NCBI GenBank assembly: GCA_035533215.1
Contig: DATLUG010000015.1
Coordinates: forward strand, 1-41,090
DNA: 41,090 bases
Direction of reading: 5' to 3'
Source: DAHUZL01 sp035533215
GTDB lineage: Bacteria > Chloroflexota > Dormibacteria > Aeolococcales > Bog-877
The position numbers and the translations under genes are program-made. Below are positions 13,233 through 22,405 of the stretch, piece by piece (position 1 is the first letter of the stretch; the number at the start of each line of letters is the position of its first letter). The notes beneath the pieces are model-generated. The model was not told where the DNA came from. It made no database searches and saw nothing but the letters and a program-made list of their open reading frames with translations.

Positions 13233-16200
13233 ATGCGTCGCGCGCGTTCCCGGGCGGCGGTGGGATGCCTGGTGGCCGTCTCCTGGGCGATCGCCATCGC
13301 TCCGGCGCCGGCTTCGGCCGCCGGCACCGGCGCGATCGGCGCGTTCCAGCCCCTGCCGGTGCAGGCGCGGCCACTCGGGCCCGTCAGGCCCTCCCGCTCC
13401 GTCGGCCTCACCATCGCCCTCCAGCCGCGCTCCCCCCGGGCCCTGGCTGCGCTCGTGGCCGCGGTCTCCACGCCCGGATCGCCGCTGTACCGTCACTTCC
13501 TCTCGGCGGGGAGCTTCGCCGCCCGCTTCGGCGCCACCCCGGCCACCCTCGCCAGGGTGACCGCGGTCCTGCGCGCGGTCGGGCTCGAGCCCGGGCCGCC
13601 CGCCGTCAACCGGCTCGCGATCCCGGTGCGCGCTCCGGCGGGGGTGGTGGAGTCCGCCCTCCACGTCGCCCTCACCCGCCTGCGGCTGCCCGGGGGCGCC
13701 ACCGGATTCGTCAACCTCGATCGACCCAGTCTTCCGGGCGGGGTGGCCGGGGACATCCAGGCCGTGGTCGGGCTCGACACGCTGCCGGTGGTCCATCCCG
13801 AGGGCCTCCAGGTCGCCCGCCACCCGGCGGCCGCCCGCCCCGCGCCGGCCGCCGGCATCCGGGTGCGTCCGGCGGCGGGGCCGGTCCCGTGCGCGGCGGC
13901 GACGGCCACCGGGCGCGAGTTCACGGGCTACACCGCCAACCAGATCGCCCGGGCCTACGGCTTTGCGCCCCTGTACCAGGCTGGCGACCTCGGCCAGGGT
14001 CAGCAGGTCGGCCTCGTCGAGTTCGCGGGCTTCGCGCAGACGGATGTCCAGGCCTATCTGGCCTGCTTTGGCCTGCGGACCCAGATCACGATGGTGCCGG
14101 TCGGCGGCGGCGCCAAGGTCGGTCCCGGCACGTCCGAGGCCACGATCGACATCGAGGACCTCGCCGGGCTCGCCCCCGACGCCGGCATCACCGTCTACGA
14201 GGGGCCCAACGGCGCCAACCAGGTCATCTACTCCACCTACAGCGCCGCCATCAGCGCTGACCGGGTCAGGGTCCTCAGCACCAGCTGGGGGAGCTGTGAG
14301 GCGGACGCCCGGGGCGGCGGGTTCGTCGCGGCCGAGAACAGCCTCTTCCAGGAGGCGGCGGCCCAGGGCCAGACGATCATCGCCGCGGCCGGGGACGACG
14401 GTTCCGAGGACTGTCTCGCCAGCGACAAGGTGAAGACGCTCGCCGTCGACGATCCCTCGAGCCAGCCCGACGTGACCGGCGTCGGCGGCACCAACCTGGA
14501 ACAGCTGGGGCCGCCCCCGACCGAGACCGCCTGGAACGACAACCTCGGCGCCGGCGGCGGCGGCCTCTCGACACGGTGGGCGCAGCCCAGCTGGCAGACC
14601 GGGCCGGGCGTCGCGAGTGCGTACAGCACAGGGGCTCCGTGCCTGAACGCGGCGGGCGCCTGCCGTGAGGTGCCCGACGTCTCGGCCTCGGCCTCGGGGA
14701 GCCATCCCTATGTGGCCTACTGCCGCTCCGGCGACTGCTCCAGCAGCGCGGGCTGGCTGGCGTTCTTCGGCACCAGCCTGGCGGCGCCGGTGTGGGCGGC
14801 GGTGGCCACCGTCGCCGACCAGGTGTGCCAGGCCGCCGGCGACAGCCCGGTCGGCTTCCTCGACCCGGTCCTGTACCGACTGGCGACGTCGACCGCCTCG
14901 CCGTTCAACGACATCGCGGCGGGAAACAACGACTACACCCACACCAACGGTGGCGCCTACCCGGCGACCCCCGGCTACGACATGGCGACCGGTCTCGGGA
15001 GCCCCCGCGCGAGCGTCCTCGCCGCCGACCTCTGCAAGGGCATCCAGGCGACGCCGGCCGCGGTGTCGCTCACCGCCTCGCCGGCCGCCCCGACTGCGAC
15101 CGCCACCGTCACCCTCAGCGGCCCGAGCGCCATCGGCGGCGCCGCCTTCACCGCCGCCGTGGCGCCGGGGGCCGCCTGGCTCAGCGTGAGCCCCGCCAGC
15201 GGTCAGGCCCCCGCCACCCTCACCGTCACCGCCAACGCGGCCGGCCTCGCCCCCGGGGACTACAGCGGCACGATCGCGGTCGCCGCCACCGGCGGGCGCG
15301 TGATCGCGATCCCGGTGACCCTCGGCGTCGCCCTGCCGCCAAGCTCGCCGGGGGTCTATCACCCGCTCGCCCCGGTGCGGGTCCTCGACACCCGCAGCGG
15401 GAGGGGGGCGACGGGCGCGGGTCGGACGCTGGGGCCGCAGCAGAGCCTTGTGCTCCCGCTCGCAGGGGTGGACGGTGTCCCGGCGGCGGGAGCGACCGCG
15501 GTCGTCCTCAACGTCACCGCGGTGGGCCCCACCCGGGCCACCTACCTCACCGCGTACCCCGCGGGTGGACCGCGGCCCACCGCCTCCGACCTGAGCGCCG
15601 CGGCGGGCTCCACGGTGGCCGGGCTGGTCACGGTGCAGCTCGGGCCGACCGGCGCCGTCACCCTCTTCAACGGCGCCGGCCGGGTGAACCTGGTGGCGGA
15701 CCTGGAGGGGTGGTACGGGGGGACGGCGGGAGGGCCGGCCGGCCTCTACCATGCGCTCCCGCCCGCGCGGGTGGCGGACACCCGCATCGGCAGCGGGGCT
15801 GAGGGCGCCGGCCGGGCCCCGGGACCGGGCGGCGTCCTCACCGTCCAGGTCACGGGGGCCGCCGGGGTGCCGGTCTCGGGAGTGGCGGCGGTCGCCCTCG
15901 ACCTCACGGCGGCGGGGTCGACGGCCTCCGGCTACGTCACCGCGTATGCGGCGGGGTCCCCGCGGCCGCTGGCCTCCTCTTTGAACTTCCCCCCCGGACG
16001 GGTGGTCGCCAACCGGGTCATCGTGCCGGTCGGGCCGACCGGGGCGGTCGCCGTCGCCAACGCCAGGGGCACGACCAACCTCGTCGTCGACGTGGACGGC
16101 TGGTTCGGCGACGCCACCGATACCGGCGGGTCGGGGTCCGACTTCGTGGCGACGCCGCCCTTCCGGGTAACCGACACCCGCCAGGGCAGTCTCCTGCCCA

Positions 16201-16526
16201 ACGCCGGCCGCACCCTCGGGCCGGGCGGCACCCTCACGGTCCAGGTCGCCGGCGTCGGGTCGGTCCCGCCGATGGCCGGCGCCGCCCCCCCCGCTGCGGT
16301 CGCCCTGGTGGTCACGGTGACCGGCGACACCACCTCGGGGTATCTCACCGTCTACCCGGGGGGCGCCCCGCCCAGGGCCTCCGACCTCAACTGGCGGGCC
16401 GGCGCCACCGTCGCCAACCTGGTCCTCGCCGAGCTGAGCCCGTCCGGCTCCGTCACCCTGTACAACGCCGCCGGCCGGGTGAACGCGGTCGTCGACGTGG
16501 TCGGGTGGTACGCGCGCGGGGGCTGA
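13233..16526 (+). CDS. Secreted sedolisin-type (S53) serine-carboxyl protease with C-terminal repeats
   Basis: The protein has 1097 residues, with AGGAGG upstream of the ATG. After a signal peptide (residues 1-30, ending ASAA) comes a pro-kumamolisin propeptide (about 45-225). The S53 domain (about 235-610) has Glu302 and Asp306 in SEATIDIED, the oxyanion Asp in AAAGDDGSED (388/389) and the nucleophile Ser515 in FGTSLAAPVWAA. GYDMATGLGSP marks the calcium-binding end. A BACON/Ig-like domain (about 610-705) follows, then three repeats of about 125 residues, each with an RVLDTR-type strand near the start and a GWYG/GWFG-type end. These probably bind surfaces or polymers. The enzyme should be active outside the cell at acidic pH, as known for the family. 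Confidence 0.93.
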   Translation: MRRARSRAAVGCLVAVSWAIAIAPAPASAAGTGAIGAFQPLPVQARPLGPVRPSRSVGLTIALQPRSPRALAALVAAVSTPGSPLYRHFLSAGSFAARFGATPATLARVTAVLRAVGLEPGPPAVNRLAIPVRAPAGVVESALHVALTRLRLPGGATGFVNLDRPSLPGGVAGDIQAVVGLDTLPVVHPEGLQVARHPAAARPAPAAGIRVRPAAGPVPCAAATATGREFTGYTANQIARAYGFAPLYQAGDLGQGQQVGLVEFAGFAQTDVQAYLACFGLRTQITMVPVGGGAKVGPGTSEATIDIEDLAGLAPDAGITVYEGPNGANQVIYSTYSAAISADRVRVLSTSWGSCEADARGGGFVAAENSLFQEAAAQGQTIIAAAGDDGSEDCLASDKVKTLAVDDPSSQPDVTGVGGTNLEQLGPPPTETAWNDNLGAGGGGLSTRWAQPSWQTGPGVASAYSTGAPCLNAAGACREVPDVSASASGSHPYVAYCRSGDCSSSAGWLAFFGTSLAAPVWAAVATVADQVCQAAGDSPVGFLDPVLYRLATSTASPFNDIAAGNNDYTHTNGGAYPATPGYDMATGLGSPRASVLAADLCKGIQATPAAVSLTASPAAPTATATVTLSGPSAIGGAAFTAAVAPGAAWLSVSPASGQAPATLTVTANAAGLAPGDYSGTIAVAATGGRVIAIPVTLGVALPPSSPGVYHPLAPVRVLDTRSGRGATGAGRTLGPQQSLVLPLAGVDGVPAAGATAVVLNVTAVGPTRATYLTAYPAGGPRPTASDLSAAAGSTVAGLVTVQLGPTGAVTLFNGAGRVNLVADLEGWYGGTAGGPAGLYHALPPARVADTRIGSGAEGAGRAPGPGGVLTVQVTGAAGVPVSGVAAVALDLTAAGSTASGYVTAYAAGSPRPLASSLNFPPGRVVANRVIVPVGPTGAVAVANARGTTNLVVDVDGWFGDATDTGGSGSDFVATPPFRVTDTRQGSLLPNAGRTLGPGGTLTVQVAGVGSVPPMAGAAPPAAVALVVTVTGDTTSGYLTVYPGGAPPRASDLNWRAGATVANLVLAELSPSGSVTLYNAAGRVNAVVDVVGWYARGG

Positions 16527-16529
16527 CCC

Positions 16530-17312
16530 GTGGACCTGCAGCTCTCCGGCCTGCGCGCCCTGGTCGGCGGCGGCAGCCGCGGCCTCGGCCTGGCGTCCGC
16601 GCGGAGCCTCGCCGCCGAGGGGGCTGCAGTGGCGCTGGTGGCGCGCGACCCGGGGCGGCTGGCGGCCGCCGCCCACGGGATCGCCGGGTCCGGAGGCCGA
16701 GCGGTCGCCATCCCCGCCGACCTCTCGCACCCGGACGGCGCCGCCACCGCGGTCGCCGGCGCCGTGCGCGACCTGGGTGGGCTCGACTGCGTCGTGGTGA
16801 ACACCGGAGGCCCGCCGCCGGGCCGACTGGAGACCCTCGACGACGCGGCCTGGCAGGCGGCCTTCGAGGGCACCCTGCTCTCGGCGGTGCGGCTGATCCG
16901 AGCCGCCCTTCCCTGCCTGCGCCTCAGCCCCAGCCCCGCGGTGGTGGCGATCACCTCGCTCAGCGTGCGTGAACCGCTGCCCGAGCTGCTCCTCAGCAAC
17001 GCGCTGCGGCTGGCGGTGACCGGGCTGCTCAAGTCGCTGGCACGGGAGCTGGCGCCGATCCGTGTCAACGCGGTGGCCCCTGGGCACATCCGCACCGACC
17101 GCAGCACGGAGCTCGCCCGCCATCGCGCCGGCCTGGCCGGGACCACCGTCGAGGCCCAGATGGCCGAGGTCGCGCGGACCATCCCGCTGGGCCGGTACGG
17201 CCAGCCCGAGGAGCTGGGTCGGCTGGTCGCGTTCCTGTGCAGCCCGGCATGCGGGTACCTCACCGGCACCACGATCCCGATCGACGGCGGTGTGCTCCGC
17301 TCGGTCCCCTGA
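16530..17312 (+). CDS. SDR-family protein with altered active site
   Basis: The protein has 260 residues from GTG 16530, 3 nt after the protease stop. The Rossmann fold is clear: GGGSRGLGLASA (residues 13-24), DLSHPDG, NTGGPPPG (91-98, in place of NNAG), the C-terminal PLGRYGQPEELGRLVAFL and YLTGTTIPIDGG. The catalytic YxxxK is SNALR (156-160), so Tyr becomes Ser and Lys becomes Arg; Ser143 is kept. A divergent FabG-like branch with SNxxR here is known to me, annotated only as SDR oxidoreductase. Normal hydroxy/keto redox chemistry is doubtful; it may bind a nucleotide or catalyse another reaction. It is 16 nt upstream of selA but selA appears to have its own promoter. Confidence 0.88.
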   Translation: MDLQLSGLRALVGGGSRGLGLASARSLAAEGAAVALVARDPGRLAAAAHGIAGSGGRAVAIPADLSHPDGAATAVAGAVRDLGGLDCVVVNTGGPPPGRLETLDDAAWQAAFEGTLLSAVRLIRAALPCLRLSPSPAVVAITSLSVREPLPELLLSNALRLAVTGLLKSLARELAPIRVNAVAPGHIRTDRSTELARHRAGLAGTTVEAQMAEVARTIPLGRYGQPEELGRLVAFLCSPACGYLTGTTIPIDGGVLRSVP

Positions 17313-17316
17313 GCGA

Positions 17317-17322
17317 TAGGCT
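17317..17322 (+). promoter_or_regulatory. -10 box of the selA-selB-selD operon
   Basis: TAGGCT ends exactly 6 nt before the selA GTG, in the short gap after the SDR gene. It predicts leaderless selA mRNA; no Shine-Dalgarno is seen before this GTG. Confidence 0.45.
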
Positions 17323-17328
17323 CGCTCG

Positions 17329-18720
17329 GTGGGCCGGGAGTCGGGCGGCGACGCGGCGGGGCGGTTGCGGCGCGTCCCGGCGACGGGGACGCTCCTGGCG
17401 CAGCCCGCCCTGGCGGCGCTGGTGGCCCGATTCGGCCATCCGGTCGTGGCCCAGGCGGTCCGGCACGTGCTCGCCGCCGAGCGGGCTCGGCTGCGGCGCG
17501 GTGGCCGACCGCGGCCGCCGGCGCAGCTCCTCGCCGCGGTCGATTCCGCGGTGCGCGCCACCGTCCAGGGCCCGCTCCGGCGGGTGGTGAACGGGACCGG
17601 GGTCATCCTTCACACCAACCTCGGACGGGCGCCCCTGTCGGCGGCGGCGGCCACCGCCGTCGCCGAGATCGCGGCCGGCTACTCCAGCCTGGAGCTGGAC
17701 CTCGCCACCGGTCGCCGGCGCGACCGTCGCGCCCTGCTCGAGACCCTGCTCTGCCAGGCGACCGGCGCCGAGGCCGCGACCGTCGCCAACAACGGGGCGG
17801 CGGCGCTCCTGCTGGCGCTGACCTCCCTCTGCCACGGTCGCGCGGTCCTGGTGTCGCGAGGCGAGGCGATCGAGATCGGGGGGGGGTTCCGCATCCCCGA
17901 GCTCCTTGCCTGCTCGGGTGCGCGCCTGGTCGACGTCGGGACCACCAACCGCACCCGCGTCGACGACTACCGGCGTGCCACCGACCAGGCCACCGCCGCC
18001 TGGCTCCGGGTGCACCCGTCCAACTTCCGCATCGAGGGGTTCGCGGGACGGCCCGGCACCGGCGAGCTGGCCGTGGCCGCTCACGCCGCCGGGGTCCTGC
18101 TGCTGGTGGACGCCGGCAGCGGCCTCGTCTATCCGGCGGCGGGAGCGACCGCCGCCGAGGAGGCGATGCCGGCCGCGCTCGCCGCCGGTGCGGACCTGGT
18201 GCTGGGGAGCGGCGACAAGCTGCTCGGGGCCGGGCAGGTCGGGATCGCCGCCGGCGGGCGGGCGCTGGTGGACCGCCTCGCCCGCCACCCGCTGGCCCGC
18301 GCGCTGCGCCCCGACAAGCTCCAGCTCGCCGCCCTCCAGGCGACCCTGCTGGCCCACGTCACGCCCGGCCGCCTCCGCGACGTCCCGGTGTGGCGCATGC
18401 TCGGGCTGGAGCCGGCTGAGCTGCGCCGCCGGGTGGACCGGTGGGTGGAGGAGCTGGCCGCGGCCGGGATCGCCGCGGAGACGATCGGCTGCGAGGGGGC
18501 GGTCGGCGGCGGGACCACCCCCGGCCCCGGCCTGCCGTCGTTCGGGCTGCGACTCGCCGCCGCTCGGCCCGAGCGGCTGCGGGCGCGCCTGCTCGCCGGC
18601 GAACCCCCGGTCCTGGTCCTGTCGGGGGCGGACGGCGTGACCATCGACGCCCGCACCGTCCTGCCCGGCGAGGATGCGCAGCTGCTGGGCGCCATCCGTG
18701 CGGCCTCGGGCCGTGACTGA
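17329..18720 (+). CDS. selA: L-seryl-tRNA(Sec) selenium transferase
   Basis: The protein has 463 residues. This PLP enzyme converts seryl-tRNA(Sec) to selenocysteyl-tRNA(Sec) using selenophosphate from SelD, as a large ring oligomer in E. coli. Landmarks are the N-terminal tRNA-binding region, VVNGTGVILHTNLGRAPLS, YSSLELDLATGRRRDR, VANNGAAALLLAL, VSRGEAIEIGGGFRIPELL, VHPSNFRIEGF, LVDAGSGLVY and the PLP Lys297 in GSGDKLLGAGQ. It starts at GTG 17329; selB starts inside its last codons, so selA-selB-selD are one operon. The substrate tRNA gene is at 1441. Confidence 0.97.
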   Translation: MGRESGGDAAGRLRRVPATGTLLAQPALAALVARFGHPVVAQAVRHVLAAERARLRRGGRPRPPAQLLAAVDSAVRATVQGPLRRVVNGTGVILHTNLGRAPLSAAAATAVAEIAAGYSSLELDLATGRRRDRRALLETLLCQATGAEAATVANNGAAALLLALTSLCHGRAVLVSRGEAIEIGGGFRIPELLACSGARLVDVGTTNRTRVDDYRRATDQATAAWLRVHPSNFRIEGFAGRPGTGELAVAAHAAGVLLLVDAGSGLVYPAAGATAAEEAMPAALAAGADLVLGSGDKLLGAGQVGIAAGGRALVDRLARHPLARALRPDKLQLAALQATLLAHVTPGRLRDVPVWRMLGLEPAELRRRVDRWVEELAAAGIAAETIGCEGAVGGGTTPGPGLPSFGLRLAAARPERLRARLLAGEPPVLVLSGADGVTIDARTVLPGEDAQLLGAIRAASGRD

Positions 18721-20650
18721 GCTCGCGGTCGGGACCGCGGGTCACGTCGACCACGGCAAGACCCAGCTGGTGCAGGCGCTCACCGGCGTCGACTGCGACC
18801 GCCTGGAGATGGAGCGCCGCCGTGGCATGACGATCGCTCTCGGGTTCGCTCCCTGGCAGCTCCCCTCGGGGCTCGAGGTCTCCGTCGTCGACGTCCCCGG
18901 CCATGAGCGCTTCGTGCGCACGATGGCGACCGGGGTCCGCTCCGTCGACTGCGCGCTCCTCTGCGCCGCGGTCGACGATGGGGTGATGCCCCAGACGCGG
19001 GAGCACGCGGCGATCCTGCGCCTGCTCGGGGTGAGCCAGGTGGTGGTGGTGGTCACCAAGGTCGACCTCGACCCGGGCCGCGCCGCGGAGGTGGGGTCGG
19101 CGACGCGGTCCCTGGCCGAGGGGCTCGGCCTGTCGGTCACCGACGTGGTCCCCGTCAGCGTGCGTTCCGGGCAGGGACTGGACCGCCTGCCCCAGGCGGT
19201 GGACGGGGCGCTGGCGCGGGTCGACCCGCGCGTGGACCGCGGGCTCCCGCGGCTGTTCGTGGACCGGAGCTTCACCGTGGTCGGCACCGGGACCGTCGTC
19301 ACGGGCACCCTCGACGGCGGCACCTTCCGGGTCGGGGACGCGGTCCGGGCGTGGCCAGCCGGGGCCGTCGGGCGCGTGCTCCGGCTGGAGCGGCGCGGGC
19401 AGAGCGTCGGCGAGGCGTCGCCCGGGGGGCGCCTGGCGATGGCGCTGCGCGGCGTTCAGCTGGGGGCGGTGCCGCGCGGCAGCCTGGTCGCAGCGCCGGG
19501 GGGCCTCGACGAGACCGGCGCCGTCGACGTCCTCCTCGACGTCCCCCGGGCGGGGGCCAGCGGGCTCCGCCACGGCGCCCAGGTGGAGTGCCTCCACGGC
19601 ACGGCCGCGATCGCCGCCGAGGTGTGGCTCGCCGGGGAGCGCCAGGTCGCCCCCGGTCACCAGGCGTACGGACAGCTTCGGCTGGCCCGGCCGCTGGTGG
19701 CGCTCCCCGGCGACCGCGTCCTCCTGCGCGCGCCGGCGCCGGCGGCGACCCTCGCCGGGGGGCTGGTGCTGGACGCGCACCCGCGCCGGCATCGGCGCTG
19801 GACGGCGGCCCCGCTCGACGGCTGGGCGGCCCGCGTGCGGCTGCTGGCGTCGGCCGGCCCCGAGGGACCCGCCGGCCTCGCCGTGGTCGAGGCCGGCGCC
19901 GCCGTGGCCGGGGTCGACGTGCGCACCGCGGCCCGTCGCGCTGGGGTCGCCCCCGCCCCCGCCCGGCGCGCGCTCGCCGCCGCCGCCGTCGCCGGCCAGC
20001 TGGTCGACGTCGGCGGCCTCTGGTTCGCCCCTCACAGCTGGGCCCTCCTGGAACGACGGGCGCGGGAGATCGTCGACGCCGATGCGACGGCCGATCCGCT
20101 CGGTCCCGGCCTTCCCCGCCGTGCCCTGCTGCAGCGCCTGGGGATCAGTGCCGAGTGGGGCGACCCGGTGCTGCTCCGCCTCCAGGCGCGGGGACTGCTG
20201 GAGCTCCGCGGCGGGGCGGTCGTCCCGCCCGGGAGCGCCGGTCGGGGCGGGGACGACGACCCGAGGGTCGGGCGAGGCCGCCGGCTGTTCGAGGCGGCGG
20301 GGGTCGAGGCGCCCGGGGCCGCCGCCCTCCAGGAGGCTGGCATCACCCCCAAGGTGGTGGCCTTCCTGCAGCGGACCGGAGCGATCGTCGAGGTGGGGCC
20401 CGGGGTGCACCTGGCGGCGGCGGCCTACGCGGCGGCGGTGGAGGGGGTGAGCCAAGCCCTCCGGGCCGACCCCGAGGGGCTCACCGTGTCCGAGCTGCGC
20501 GGCCGGGTCGGGACCAGCCGTCGGGTGATGGTGCCGCTGCTGGAGCGACTGGGTCGGGAGGGCCGGACCCGTCGCGACGGCGAGGTCCACCGGCTGCTGC
20601 GGGACCCGGCCCTCCCGGTCGCCCACCACCCACCGAACGAGACCGGATGA
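18713..20650 (+). CDS. selB: Selenocysteine-specific elongation factor
   Basis: The protein has 645 residues from GTG 18713, overlapping the selA stop by 8 nt. Domain I is an EF-Tu-like GTPase: GTAGHVDHGKT (7-17), RRRGMTIALGFA (usual RGMTIDLGFA), DVPGHERFVRTM (60-71), TKVDL (115-119). Beta-barrel domains II-III follow (FTVVGTGTVVTGTLDGGTF). The C-terminal third consists of winged-helix modules that bind the SECIS hairpin in the mRNA, ending with VSELRGRVGTSRRVMVPLLE. It delivers Sec-tRNA to UGA codons, here that at 26988. The stop overlaps the selD ATG (ATGA). Confidence 0.96.
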   Translation: MTELAVGTAGHVDHGKTQLVQALTGVDCDRLEMERRRGMTIALGFAPWQLPSGLEVSVVDVPGHERFVRTMATGVRSVDCALLCAAVDDGVMPQTREHAAILRLLGVSQVVVVVTKVDLDPGRAAEVGSATRSLAEGLGLSVTDVVPVSVRSGQGLDRLPQAVDGALARVDPRVDRGLPRLFVDRSFTVVGTGTVVTGTLDGGTFRVGDAVRAWPAGAVGRVLRLERRGQSVGEASPGGRLAMALRGVQLGAVPRGSLVAAPGGLDETGAVDVLLDVPRAGASGLRHGAQVECLHGTAAIAAEVWLAGERQVAPGHQAYGQLRLARPLVALPGDRVLLRAPAPAATLAGGLVLDAHPRRHRRWTAAPLDGWAARVRLLASAGPEGPAGLAVVEAGAAVAGVDVRTAARRAGVAPAPARRALAAAAVAGQLVDVGGLWFAPHSWALLERRAREIVDADATADPLGPGLPRRALLQRLGISAEWGDPVLLRLQARGLLELRGGAVVPPGSAGRGGDDDPRVGRGRRLFEAAGVEAPGAAALQEAGITPKVVAFLQRTGAIVEVGPGVHLAAAAYAAAVEGVSQALRADPEGLTVSELRGRVGTSRRVMVPLLERLGREGRTRRDGEVHRLLRDPALPVAHHPPNETG

Positions 20651-21687
20651 GCCAGCCGTTCCGGCTGACCAGCCTCAGCGCCACCGGCGGCTGCTCCGCC
20701 AAGATCGGTCAGGCCGAGCTCGCCGCGGTCCTGGCCGGGATCGCCAGCCCCGCCGTGGGACCGCTGCTGGTGGGAGCCGCCACCGGGGACGACGCCGCCG
20801 TCTGGCGGATCGGCCCGGAGCTGGCCGTGGTCGCCACCTGCGACTTCTTCCCCCCGCCGGTGGACGAGCCGGAGGACTACGGCGCCGTCGCCACCGCCAA
20901 CGCCCTCTCCGACGTCTATGCGATGGGCGGCGAACCGGTGCTGCTGCTGAACCTGGTCGGCTACGACCTCGGCCGCTGGCCGGCCGCGGTCCTCGCCGCG
21001 ATCCTCGCCGGCGGGGCGGAGGTCGCGGCGGAGGCCGGCTGCCAGGTCGCCGGCGGCCATTCGATCCGGTCCGCGGAGCCGCTCTTCGGGTGCGCCGTGC
21101 TCGGCACGGTCCATCCCGACCGCCTCGTCACCAACGCCGGTGCTCGCCCCGGCGACCGGCTCTGCCTCACCAAGCCGCTGGGCACCGGGGTCGTCCTGAA
21201 CGCCCTCCGCCAGGATGCGGCCTCCGCCGAGGCGGTGGCGGCGGCGGTCCGGTCGATGCGGCGGCTGAACCGGGAGGCGGCCCGTGCGATGGTGGGCCTG
21301 GGCGCCCACGCCGCCACCGACGTCACCGGCTTCGGCCTCCTCGGCCACGCCCAGCGTCTGGCCGGGGAGTCGGGGGTCGCGCTCCGGATCCGGGCCGCCG
21401 ACCTCCCCCTCCTGCCGGAGGCGGCGGAGCTGGTCGCGGCCGGCTTCCTCCCCGGCGGCAGCCGCCGCAACCTGGAGCTGAGCCGGGCGTCCACGACGGT
21501 CGCCGACGGAGTCTCCGCAGCGTCGCAGGCGCTGGCCGCCGACGCCCAGACCAGCGGGGGACTGCTGGTCGCGCTGCCCGCCGACGGGGCGCGCGCCCTC
21601 TGCCTCGCGGTCGCCGGAGCGGTCGAGATCGGCGAGGTGGTGGAGCCGGCGAGCGGGGACGGCGCCGGACGGATCGCGCTCGTATAG
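20647..21687 (+). CDS. selD: Selenide, water dikinase (selenophosphate synthetase)
   Basis: The protein has 346 residues. It makes selenophosphate from selenide and ATP for SelA. The active-site loop ATGGCSAKIG carries Cys16 (TGC, not a UGA) and Lys19. Further landmarks are TGDDAAVW, FFPPPVDEPEDYGAVATANALSD, the AIR-synthase-like core AGGHSIRSAEPLFGCAVLGT, and the C-terminal ATDVTGFGLLGHA and DAQTSGGLLVAL. ATG 20647 overlaps the selB stop by 4 nt, so translation is probably coupled. It is the last gene of the operon, with a GC-rich hairpin at its stop. Confidence 0.97.
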   Translation: MSQPFRLTSLSATGGCSAKIGQAELAAVLAGIASPAVGPLLVGAATGDDAAVWRIGPELAVVATCDFFPPPVDEPEDYGAVATANALSDVYAMGGEPVLLLNLVGYDLGRWPAAVLAAILAGGAEVAAEAGCQVAGGHSIRSAEPLFGCAVLGTVHPDRLVTNAGARPGDRLCLTKPLGTGVVLNALRQDAASAEAVAAAVRSMRRLNREAARAMVGLGAHAATDVTGFGLLGHAQRLAGESGVALRIRAADLPLLPEAAELVAAGFLPGGSRRNLELSRASTTVADGVSAASQALAADAQTSGGLLVALPADGARALCLAVAGAVEIGEVVEPASGDGAGRIALV

Positions 21688-21720
21688 CGGGGACGCCGCA
21701 TCGGAGCGTGACGGCCCCGC
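21687..21720 (+). terminator. Hairpin at the end of selD
   Basis: GCGGGGACG (21687-21695) pairs with CGGCCCCGC (21712-21720), with one A-G mismatch and a 16-nt loop. It starts in the selD stop codon. No T-run follows, so its role as a terminator is inferred from position. Confidence 0.4.
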
Positions 21721-22405
21721 CGCCAGGCCGATCGCGCCCCGGTGACCGACCTGCGGTCGCCGCCACGCGGCCGCGGTGGTCCGGTGCGCTGTCGCCATCC
21801 CGGGCCGCGCCACGGGTCGACGTCGGGACCGAGCGTGCGCAGCTCCCCCCGTTCTCCGGGTGCGACCAGGGCGACGGCGCCGATCCGGCCACTGAGCGAG
21901 GAGCCCACCGGTGACGCCCCCACTCGTGACCCGACGCTGGCCCGGTGCCCTCGTCGGAACGCTGGTGGCGACCGCCGGCGCCGTCGCCACCTCCGCCAGG
22001 CCCCGGTCGCAGACCGGGGCAGCGGGGCAAACGCGCTCACCGCCCGCTGGACCGCTCTCCGGAGCCAGCGCCTCGTCGTCGACGGCAGCACCGGTCAGCC
22101 GACCGGCCTCAGCCAGGCGGTGCCGGCGGGACGGACGTACGGCGTGCGGGCGGGCGAGTGGCCGGACCTCCGCCGGGACTGCCCCGGCTCGGCCGCCCTC
22201 CACTGCCGGAGCCGAACCGCTGCGAGGCGTGGTGCGAGGTCGGTTCACTGCCGACGATCCCGACGCCTCCGCGTCGTGCCGAGGGCCGGCACGGGCCACG
22301 TCCCTACGAGGTCGGAACGGTGTTGCCCGACTGCTGGAAGTTGGCGCCAGAGGTGTCGTCGTTGGAGCCAGCGGTGGTCCAGCCGCCCATGACGTTCCCG
22401 TGCAT
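21721..22405. other. Possible decayed secreted-protein gene between selD and the beta-helix gene
   Basis: No intact gene. On the plus strand, GTG at 21911 opens a signal-peptide-like start (RRWPGALVGTLVATAGAVAT). Protein-like sequence then appears in a second frame (LRSQRLVVDGSTGQPTGLSQ, AVPAGRTYGVRAGEWPDL) and a third (PYEVGTVLPDCWKLAPEVSS). Two or more frameshifts would be needed to join them. It may be chance in GC-rich DNA, but the three pieces are in order. Confidence 0.3.

Noticed and set aside
12381..17606. A 5.2-kb open frame on the minus strand
   Set aside because: It lies opposite thiG, the protease, the SDR gene and the start of selA, all of which have clear motifs. Its translation is Arg/Gly/Asp-rich without domains; long antisense frames are common at this GC content.
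20647..21687. SelD as a selenoprotein
   Set aside because: The active-site position is a TGC cysteine codon (Cys16); there is no in-frame TGA.
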